NCBI RefSeq assembly: GCF_003815875.1
Contig: NZ_CP033924.1
Location: 1,736,001-1,800,000 of the forward strand
Length of the DNA stretch: 64,000 nucleotides
Source: Chryseobacterium lactis
GTDB taxonomy: Bacteria; Bacteroidota; Bacteroidia; Flavobacteriales; Weeksellaceae
Direction of reading: 5' to 3'
The notes under the pieces were generated by a model. That model was not told the origin of the DNA, made no database searches, and worked only from the letters and a program-made list of their open reading frames with translations. This document shows, piece by piece, positions 1 to 8,800 of the stretch. Made by a program: the position numbers and the translations under genes. Numbering within the stretch: the first letter of the stretch is position 1; every line of letters starts with the position of its first letter.

Positions 1-16
1 AGCATTTAAGTTATTT

Positions 17-628
17 TTATTTGCAAAATGATTTATGATCAGTAGTGTCATATTTTTTACTTAATAGTATTTCCCTATCCCATTTATTCCTTGTTATATT
101 GACACCTGCTATACCTAGCATATTCAAATAAGCGTGGCCAGTTTCATGAACCATAACTAGACCCAATAAATCTTTATATTGTGCAGAAAGTGGAGAATAT
201 AGAATATCTGTTTTCCCACTCAAATAATTTTGTGGGCTTGCAAAACCCAGTAGTTTTTGCCCTTGTTCACCGAAAGCTAAATAGCCTTCAGAATTTCCTG
301 GTCCTAAAGTATTTTGGGCAACTCCATAATTACTTATAGGGTCTTCTTTAGGAAAAAGGTTATTTTGAATATCATTAATATTACTTTGCATAGTTTCTTT
401 ACTTATAGTAGGATCATATTTATAATCTTCATTAGTGTTAGTTGCAGAAAAGGAGCGAGACTTGTAATTCCCATTTGCGAAATAATTTATACTATAACTT
501 ATAGCTGCGACACCACCACCAATCACCGCACCTTTCCAGAGGCCCTCAAGGAAATTCTGTCCCGTAATCAATGCTGTTATACCTCCTGTTCCTGCACCTG
601 TTAGAGCTCCATTTGCAACAGTGCTCAA
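17..628 (-). CDS. Detached Rhs C-terminal toxin module (HETGH, zincin-like), separated from its RHS core by a frameshift
   Basis: This frame encodes a glycine-rich hydrophobic stretch followed by a variable domain carrying HETGHAY, the HExxH zinc-binding signature of metallopeptidases. It aligns with the tip of the intact Rhs protein at 2824-9315: both have the glycine-rich lead (VANGALTGAGTGG), a G-K-T/S-D-I-L-Y-S-P block, the HETGHAY motif and a later T-D/E-H. The rest differs, so it is an alternative toxin tip of the same family. It ends about five residues after TDH, whereas the intact protein goes on for some 70 residues, so this copy may be truncated as well as frameshifted. It has no credible start of its own and is probably silent or a recombination donor. 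Peptidase activity is inferred from the motif only. Confidence 0.6.
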   Translation of the reverse strand: MSTVANGALTGAGTGGITALITGQNFLEGLWKGAVIGGGVAAISYSINYFANGNYKSRSFSATNTNEDYKYDPTISKETMQSNINDIQNNLFPKEDPISNYGVAQNTLGPGNSEGYLAFGEQGQKLLGFASPQNYLSGKTDILYSPLSAQYKDLLGLVMVHETGHAYLNMLGIAGVNITRNKWDREILLSKKYDTTDHKSFCK

Positions 629-1034
629 AAACCACTGGCACTAAAGACCTCTCCTAAACCTGCAGACACAGCACCGGTGGCTGCACCGAGTAAAATAGAC
701 TTTGCAAAGCCTCCCAATGAAAAGTTATTGTATATTGTTGCCTGCAAGATATAGATTCCCATGCTTATAGCAGCGCCAATAATAGCACCAGACAAGACCG
801 TAGCTGCAAACCAGCCAATTCCTATTCCCACTAAAAAGGGAAGAACCTCACCACTCGGGTCATTGTATATCAAAGGATTATTTACAGCATATCCATATTT
901 ATTATAGATTTGGGTGTTATAAGGATCCTGGATGTTTTCATCCGCGTTTAAGAATCGTCTCAATAAAGGATCATATAACCTTCCGTTCATGTGGATGATG
1001 CCGACTTCCATAAAATGTTCATGAGAAGTATAGC
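521..1034. repeat. Direct repeat, copy A (RHS core/toxin lead)
   Basis: About 514 bp nearly identical to 3472-3986, with a one-base deletion near 626 and a few substitutions, several of them at the outer edge (around 950-1020). It covers the RHS core and the glycine-rich lead of the toxin. The similarity falls off sharply on both sides, giving a homology block long enough for recombination between tips. Confidence 0.85.
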
Positions 1035-1036
1035 CT
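625..1036 (-). pseudogene. Orphan RHS-repeat core fragment joined to the detached toxin
   Basis: The frame reads through the RHS-associated core: GRLYDPLLRRFLNADE, then NKYGYAVNNPL and the DPSG boundary. The 128 residues from MEVGIIHMNG to FSASGF are identical to the same part of the intact Rhs protein. The frame is lost at a poly-A run near 625, where this copy has five A and the intact copy has six, so the toxin continues in another frame. Upstream of about 1036 the similarity to the full-length gene stops, so neither the N-terminal repeats nor a promoter is present. It looks like a displaced core-plus-tip cassette typical of Rhs/polymorphic-toxin loci. The identity implies recent duplication or gene conversion. 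Confidence 0.75.
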
Positions 1037-1084
1037 TTGCCTACAATATTATCCTCCTACAAGCTCAGGAATTAAAAATCTACC

Positions 1085-1579
1085 CTACTTTCCAACAAAG
1101 TCATTGGGATATTTTAATCTATATGTTGGTAAAATAAATTCATATAATTTAGCTTCTATTTTATCATATTTTTCTTTGTCCTCCCAATCGATATTACATG
1201 GCTGACTTTCTGTGTTTTTGTTTTTATTAAAACTGATTGTTGAACTTGATATAAGTTTATTGTTGTTAATAAATACACAATTATGCAGGTTTTTAGGTCG
1301 TAGTTTTAAATATAAATCATAAATCTCTTTGACATTTTTTTCGGTTAGATTTACAATGATACTTTTACTTTTATAGCCATCAGAATTATGGAATTCTTTT
1401 ACTTCATAAATGCCAGTTTTACTATTATAAGATTTAATTTGATCAATTACATTATTATCATATATAATGTCTTTATATGTCAGGTAAAGTCTACCTTTTT
1501 TTTGTGCTATGCAGCTTTGGTAATTAATGATGTATAAAATCAAGAATAAAGTTTTAAATATTGCGTTTTTATTTTCCAT
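1085..1579 (-). CDS. Candidate immunity protein, secreted or lipid-anchored, paralog of 1854-2330
   Basis: A 164-residue protein with a short hydrophobic N-terminus ending near Cys and AQK, so it is probably exported to the periplasm or membrane. It shares most of its length with the gene at 1854-2330: an S-K-T/S-G-I-Y block, then VNLT..NVKEI(Y/F)DLYLKL(R/K)P and a C-terminal LYEF-LPTY-LKYPN-F-GK. The gene starts a few bases after a decayed RHS core (1590-1815), the position an immunity gene takes after a toxin tip. Its cognate toxin is missing, so it may be an orphan immunity gene. No catalytic motif is visible. The immunity role is inferred from position and paralogy. Confidence 0.6.
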   Translation of the reverse strand: MENKNAIFKTLFLILYIINYQSCIAQKKGRLYLTYKDIIYDNNVIDQIKSYNSKTGIYEVKEFHNSDGYKSKSIIVNLTEKNVKEIYDLYLKLRPKNLHNCVFINNNKLISSSTISFNKNKNTESQPCNIDWEDKEKYDKIEAKLYEFILPTYRLKYPNDFVGK

Positions 1580-1589
1580 AATATATGAA

Positions 1590-1815
1590 TCTGTTAAATA
1601 CTTGTCCTATACCAGCAGAGACTGCTCCTGTAACCGCTCCAATTAGAATAGATTTGGCAAAACCTCCTAATGTCCAGTTATTATTTATGGTTCACATACC
1701 CATATTCATTATAATTTCAGGATACTGCTAGGATCCTGGATCTTATAACCTTGCGTTCATGTTAATGATGCCTACTTTCATAAATTTTTTATGACTTGTG
1801 TATTTCCAGCATACA
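1590..1815 (-). pseudogene. Decayed third RHS core remnant
   Basis: Read on the minus strand this stretch gives recognisable pieces of the RHS core and toxin lead: a KVGIINMNARL-like segment, a stop, a DPGS-like piece, then LGGFAKSILIGAVTGAVSAG. These match MEVGIIHMNGRLYDP and LGGFAKSILLGAATGAVSAG of the intact protein. Stops, frame changes and an internal deletion show it is dead. It abuts the immunity-like gene at 1085-1579 with no toxin between, so the tip seems to have been deleted. Confidence 0.7.
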
Positions 1816-1853
1816 ATGAGATCATTTTCCAAGTTCAAGGATTAAATATCAAC

Positions 1854-2330
1854 CTACTTTCCAATAAACTCATTAGGATATTTCAATTTATAAGTTGGTA
1901 AAACGAACTCATAAAGTTTATCTTCAATTTTTTTGTATTTTATTTCATCATTTTCATCTTTATTACATGTTAGATTTTGTAATTTATTATTATCAAAACT
2001 GATTGATGAGCTATACATTAACTGATTTCCTAAATACAAACAATTTCTTAAATTTTGAGGCTTTAATTTCAAATACAAATCAAAAATCTCTTTTACGTTA
2101 TCTCTAGTAAGGTTCACGGTAATAATCTTTGATTGATAATTTCCATCTGGATATAATTGTTTATTTTCATAAATGCCAGATTTACTATCATAAGTAAAAG
2201 AGTTACTTATTTTTTTATTGATTATAAATACTCTTTCGTAAGTAAAACTTAGATTTTTATTCTGTTGTGAATTACAGTTTTGAGCTGTACTAAAAAATAA
2301 TAATAAATATATAATGATATAATTTTTCAT
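1854..2330 (-). CDS. Candidate immunity protein, second gene after the intact Rhs toxin
   Basis: A 158-residue protein with an N-terminal hydrophobic signal (YLLLFFSTAQNC) that could be a signal peptide or an atypical lipobox. It is a clear paralog of the 164-residue protein at 1085-1579 and shares the SKSGIY motif with the gene at 2330-2827. Its start codon overlaps the preceding stop in a TAATG arrangement on the minus strand, so it is probably translationally coupled to the gene before it and belongs to the rhs transcript. Its role as an immunity or accessory immunity protein is inferred from coupling and paralogy. No enzymatic motif is seen. Confidence 0.62.
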   Translation of the reverse strand: MKNYIIIYLLLFFSTAQNCNSQQNKNLSFTYERVFIINKKISNSFTYDSKSGIYENKQLYPDGNYQSKIITVNLTRDNVKEIFDLYLKLKPQNLRNCLYLGNQLMYSSSISFDNNKLQNLTCNKDENDEIKYKKIEDKLYEFVLPTYKLKYPNEFIGK

Positions 2331-2827
2331 TATTTTTTCTCATTATGCCAATAAAAAGTTTTATTATATTGTTCGCTTGATTGTATGAAATTTAAAACTA
2401 AGCTTAGTAAAGTCTCGAAGTCTTCTGTTTTATTTTTTCGATTCAAATATTTGCTACTATTATTTATTAATTTTGCATTTTCATAAAAAAAAAGCGAAAT
2501 TTCAATATAATCTGACTTTTCTAAAGATCCATATATAAGAGTATTTTCTTTCAATTTAGTAGAATTTAATAAAGAGTAAATACTTTTTTTTTGATCCAAT
2601 TCTAATGGTATATAAGCCTCAAATATCTCTTTGTTAATATTTGTAGTATCATGAAAAGTGTTTCTATCATAATTTATTTCCTTATAAATTCCAGTTTTAC
2701 TACTGTATAGACGTTCTTCAATTAATTTGAAATTATCACAAACCCTACGCGCGTATATAAACTCAGAATTTTGGGAATACATTATTGAAGAATATATTAG
2801 CGAAAATAATATCAATATTTTTATCAT
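2330..2827 (-). CDS. Candidate cognate immunity protein of the Rhs toxin
   Basis: A 165-residue protein with an N-terminal signal peptide (hydrophobic, ending in YSQN), so probably periplasmic. Its ATG overlaps the TGA of the rhs gene by four bases (ATGA, 2824-2827), the coupling commonly seen between a contact-dependent toxin and its immunity gene. It carries YSSKTGIYKE, a block shared with the two downstream genes (YDSKSGIY and YNSKTGIY), but is otherwise diverged. A periplasmic location would suit protection against a toxin that acts in, or crosses, the envelope. The function is inferred from position. The protein matches no family I can name. Confidence 0.65.
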   Translation of the reverse strand: MIKILILFSLIYSSIMYSQNSEFIYARRVCDNFKLIEERLYSSKTGIYKEINYDRNTFHDTTNINKEIFEAYIPLELDQKKSIYSLLNSTKLKENTLIYGSLEKSDYIEISLFFYENAKLINNSSKYLNRKNKTEDFETLLSLVLNFIQSSEQYNKTFYWHNEKK

Positions 2828-5800
2828 GGGAAACTAATTTTTCGGTTAAAAATAGGTTGAAGAGCTCTATATGCACGATTGAAGAAATTAAACTGCGTAT
2901 TATTCAATAGTTTTAAAGTATTCTCTAGAGTTTGTTGGCCGGTAAAAAAACTGCTTGGCCTAAAGGTTAAGTTGTTAATACTGGCGACATCATGTTCTAA
3001 AAAACCTAATGCAAGATGCTCAGTGCTATCATTATAAAGACCTTTTATATTTATTTTCATATCAGGTAGGAATAACATATTGCTATATGCATGCCCAGTT
3101 TCATGCAGCATAGTAAATTTTAATAAATATTTATCTTGAGCAATTCTAGGAGAATATAAGATATCTGATTTACCAGTCCAAAAATTTCTTTTGCCAGTAT
3201 AAGCAAGAAATTTATTTTTCCCACCATCTCCCATATCTAAATATCCATCAATGCTTTTGCCAAGACTTTGCTCACCAACACCAAAATTATCTTTTAGCTT
3301 AAATAGTTTGCCTTTAGTTTGAGAAATGTTGCATGACATTTCTTCATTGCTTACTGATGGATCATAAGATGTTTTATTCTTTAAATCATTTTCAGAAAGA
3401 GCTTTTCCTTGGCTAGATTTATTGTAAAATAAACTTTGCATTGAATATGTAATCCCTGCCACAGCTCCTCCAATTACAGCACCTTTCCAGACACCCTCAA
3501 GGAAATTCTGTCCCGTAATCAATGCTGTTACACCTCCTGTTCCTGCACCTGTTAGAGCTCCATTTGCAACAGTGCTCAAAAAACCACTGGCACTAAAGAC
3601 CTCTCCTAAACCTGCAGACACAGCACCGGTGGCTGCACCGAGTAAAATAGACTTTGCAAAGCCTCCCAATGAAAAGTTATTGTATATTGTTGCCTGCAAG
3701 ATATAGATTCCCATGCTTATAGCAGCGCCAATAATAGCACCAGACAAGACCGTAGCTGCAAACCAGCCAATTCCTATTCCCACTAAAAAGGGAAGAACCT
3801 CACCACTCGGGTCATTGTATATCAAAGGATTATTTACAGCATATCCATATTTATTATAGATTTGGGTGTTATAAGGATCCTGGATGTTTTCATCGGCATT
3901 TAAGAATCGTCTTAATAACGGATCATATAACCTTCCGTTCATGTGGATGATGCCGACTTCCATAAAATGCTCATGAGAAGTATAGCCTCTATCGATGATG
4001 AGATTCTTCGCTGTGCTCAGAATGACAGCCTGGTCGGTGATGATCTGTCCGTTTCCAATCTGTAGGTGAGTGAAATTGCCCCATGCATCAAAATGTCTTT
4101 GCTCCAGTTTATTTCCAGCTTCATCACTGATGGCGAGAATGCTTCCGATATAATCTTTATGCAAAAATTTGTAAGAACCGCTGCTCTGCGTAAAGTCTTT
4201 TAAATATACAATATTACTTTCATAAGGTGTCCCACCAATATATAGAATATGTTTTTCTTTACCCGTTGAGTTGTCTTTTATGATTTCAAAGCTGCCGTTC
4301 TCACTATAAAACTTTGTAAACTTACCTTCTTGATCGCTTCCGAAATTTCCTCCATAGGTCACCTGCTGCCTCATAGCCGTTAATCCATACTGAAATGCTA
4401 CATCGCCTTTTTCACCATCAATAAATATCGGATCATTATTTTCGTTATAAGAAATAGTTTGGATGAGGTCATTGCTGTAATTCTGAGCTCCCGCAGCATT
4501 AAGGGTCATTCCTGTCGGCTGATATATTTTCGCAGAGTTCTCATACTTCATCGTTCCCACCTGGTCGTTTTCCATAATCCTGCCTTTCACATCATAGACG
4601 TTTCTGTTAACCGTTGGCTTAGCCCCTGTTACAGGATTTGTCCAGTTCACCAATCGGTTGTTGTCATCATAATCAAATGATTCCGTAATATTGAAATCTC
4701 CTCCTGTAGTTCTGCTCTTTAATTCATTTCTGATGGCATCAAATGAGTAGGAGAGTTGTAGAATACCCGATTTTACTGGCGATGAATGATTTACATTTGT
4801 TAAGAATCCGTTTGAATCATAGGTGTTATTAATATTTGCTGATCCTAATTGAGTCTTCAGTACCTGCCCTTTGGCATTAGCTTCTTTAAGCTCCCAGAGA
4901 ATTTTACCGGAGTTTTTGTCTTTTACCTGAGCAAGTTCTCCATTCCATATACTGTAAACATTTTCTATTTGGACTTTGGTAAGGATGCCGGAAGAATACA
5001 ATTGCTTTTCATAAGAAGTTACCCTTGCTTTATCATCATAAGTAATCCCTTTTTGAATAAAGTACTTTCCGTTGCTGCTTTCCGAAGATGATAGAACTCT
5101 TCCTTGCGGATCATAGGAAATATTGGAGCTGTAGGCTTTCCCTTTTGATGTTCCGGATTTGGAAATGAGCCGACCTTTATCATCATACGAGTACGAAATC
5201 TTTTTATCGGTAGCTTGTCCGCCGTCTGTTGTGGAGACTTCTTTCTGGGCAATCAGCTGTCCCAGATTGTTATACGTATATTCTTTTGTTCCTTTCGGAC
5301 TGATGTTCTTTGTTGGTTGTCCGAATCCGTCATATTCGTACTTGTAAACACCGTTGGAAGGATCATTGAATTCCGATTTTCTTCCCCAGGAATCATATTT
5401 TGTAGACACAATATTTTCTGCATATTGAGCTTTGATCTGCTCTCCGGCCGCATTATAGGAGAATTGTATGGTTCCTCCTTTATCTGTTGTAGAAATTGTA
5501 TTTCCTAAAGCATCCGTAGTTTTAGAGGTAGTTCTTCCATATCCATTCAATTCTTTTACTGTCGTAGTAAAACCGGAAATGGAAGTTTCCATTTTCTTCC
5601 CGTTAAATGCTGTGGCAGTAGCGTTAGCAGGAAATACACTGTCATCATAGGCAATGATATTCCATTCGCCTGCTGTTTGTCCTTCAAAATAAGGTTCAGA
5701 TTCTTTCAGTTTTCTTCCTAATACATCATACCGGGCTTCTGTGGAAATAAATTGCCCTTGCCCAAATGCTTTGGTGGATGATTTATAGGGCTGCCCTAAT

Positions 5801-8800
5801 TTATTGGTGTATTTTTTAGATACATCACCATCAGGATCATACTGGGTAATGACAATATTGGAATTGCTGTCTCTCTCATACTGGTAAGTCGTTGTTCCCT
5901 CTAAATTAGTTTTAGAAGTTAGTAATTTACCCCAAGTATCATAAGTATTGATAAGTGAGTTACCTAATGCGTCAGTTTGCTTTTTGATCTGCCCCCGGTC
6001 GTTGTATTCAATATAGGTTTCTAATCCCAAATTATCTGTTTTCTTGAGAACAAATTTTCCTTTAGAATCATATTCGGTCTTAGAAGTTTGCGTTTGTGAG
6101 TCTACACTGTTATTAATTATTTTTTGAGTTATATTACCGAAGCTATCGAAGCTATTGGTTTCCAATAGATAGCCTGTATTATCCCTGTTCCAGGTTTTCA
6201 GTGTCTTTAACAGATTACTTTCGTAGATGTATTCTTCTTTGGCAGACTTGGTATCACCATATGCCTGAACTACTTCAATTTTTGATTTTGGACGCCCAAT
6301 ATAATAGTCTGCTCCTATACCGGATGGGTTGTGGATATATTCGAAAGTGGAAGTCGAGATACCATAACCGGTATTGGTATTGGAAACACTTTGGGAAGGA
6401 AGATAATATGCTCCATAGGTAACACTGCTTTCAGTAACAGTCCCTGTCAGAAAGTCCTTGGTTTTGGTATTCTTTGGCAATATTGCAGTAACAACCCTAG
6501 ATTTATCGGCATCATTAATTGTTGTAACCACCTGTCCGTTCAACAATTTATCAGTTTGATATTGTGTTGATTTAAAGCTTAACAGTTGGGAATTACTTTC
6601 AGAAATATTGTCCGGGAAAATTTTGCTTTCGTCATTTGTTCTGATCGACCACTCTTTAATTGGAAGTCCTTCATTTAAGGGATCTATTTCTGCACCACCC
6701 CATATTTTTGTGTTTTCAAATCCGTCTGCATACCAGGATGAGCGGGCTGTCTGATAGAACCCTGTCATTCCTTTCCCTTGCATATGCCCAGTCATTCCTC
6801 TATACCTGAAATCCTGCTTTTTACCTTCTTGTTTAAGTTGGGACACTATATAAGTCTGGTCAGCGCGAACTAATGAAAAATAGGGGTAATATTCTTTTTT
6901 TGTTTTACTGTAAAAAGATGGATTAATATCTGGATTAAGCTCTTTATAGTCTATTGTTGTTATAACACCCGCCTGGTTAACTGACTGAATTCTTGATAAT
7001 TCAGCTAAAGAGCTTTGCGCTTTATATTTATGTACTCTAGTATTTTTAAACAAGAAAATATCATAATAGCTATTATTGGATTTTATTGAGCTGGTCAAAG
7101 GCTGAAATAGTTCATAATCACCTCCCGGAACATTATAAGAAGGGCTTTTTGTATTTAAACCTAGAATAAAATTAGTTCCACCATCAGCCTGCATTGTTTT
7201 AACCTCATACTGCAGGACTCTCCATTGTGCATTTCCATTGCCACCTACATATCCTACCGTATTTTTTGAATAGATAAAAGTAATATCAGATTTCCCATCT
7301 TTGTTAATATCAGATATTGAATAAAAATGATGATCCATTAAAGACCAGGTATTAGGATTAGATGGCTTTCTATATTTTAAAAAGTTTGTTTTTAAAACAT
7401 TTTGAAATCCTTTTTTGGTCCCCATATAAAACCTCCAATTATCTGTATCCTGGGTATCTGTTGTAGGAATAGTAAAATCCAGATTGCCATCTCCATTAAA
7501 GTCTCCAAACAATATAGGAAACTCGGAGTCTTTGGTTTCGAGGAGATTGCCTGTGAATTTAACCTTTTTAAGGTATTGATTAGGGGCTGTTTGTACAAAT
7601 TCAAATACAGTGTAAGTAGTATTGGACACATTAATAATGTCCACCTTTCCATCGCCGTCGATGTCTGTATATTTTTGATCAGTATAAGAACTTTCATCCA
7701 GATCCCAATTTCTTAAGTAAGTAGAAACCGGAGTATTTGAATTTTTCAGGTCTATGATATACCGGTCTATAAATCTTCCGTTTTTCAAAGTAAGAAAGAC
7801 ATCAGAGATACCATCGCCATTGATATCGCCTTCATTGATATCTACCTCACAGTTTGTGCATATGTTGGGAGTAACCAGTTTTTCAAATACTTTGACAAAA
7901 GCATTGTTTCTAAAAATATATCCTGAAATTTTACCCTCGCTATATTCAACGATTCCGTTGCCATTGTACACTTGTCCTTCTTCATCCAACAGAGCATTTA
8001 CTAGTTTGGCGTTGTCTGCAAAAGTCTTACCTGTAGAAATATTTGAAAAATTATCATTAAAAGCCCCAAGCTTTACAGTCCCGTTATTCATAACGAAATC
8101 CAGATAAGAATCTCCATTAAAATCTCCTGTAAACTTAATACTATTAAAATCGTCATTATTATAAGGCAGAACACCATAATAATCTATTTGAGAGCCTACA
8201 AAGTTAGGGTATGAAAATGTGACCGGATTAGCAGCCTGGCCTTCGGAATTATATTCTGTTATTTTATCTAGAAACTGGTAGTTTGTTCCATTTTGCAAAT
8301 AGCTGATTGCATATTTTTTAAATAATATACCGTTCGCATTCACTGTAATATTTGTAAGTATCCTTTGCTGTATAAATGAAATGCCATTGACAAAGCTTCC
8401 TTCTTTTAAATCTCTAGCAGTATAATTGAGTTGTATCTCATTAAAATGCTCTTTTCCCAATATTTCATTTCCGCCCCATTGTATAGTGGAAACTACGGCT
8501 ACATTATTAGCTTGTGTATAGCTGTAGTTAATATAATTTCCTTGAGCATCTTTCCACTTCACAATATTATATTCCAAAGCTGTTCTTGCAGAAATATAGC
8601 TTCCTTCTGTTGTTGAGCCATACCAAGCTTGTGAGCCGTCTTCAAAACTTACCTCCCAATATTGTGGTCCCTGCCATTCTTGCCCTGTAATTGCTCCAAC
8701 TGATTTAATTTTTACATTAGAATATTTCTCCGTCACATATTCCGCACCATCTTTTCCGTATTCCCCCGACTTCAAAATCAACCGTTGACCATTGAAACTA

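Noticed and set aside
17..2827. Insertion sequence as the source of the duplicated RHS pieces
   Set aside because: There is no transposase or terminal inverted repeat; the duplicated part matches only the RHS core, as expected for displaced toxin modules.
5019..5453. Several frames on both strands inside rhs
   Set aside because: They are shadows of the repeat-rich rhs coding sequence, with codon use unlike real genes.
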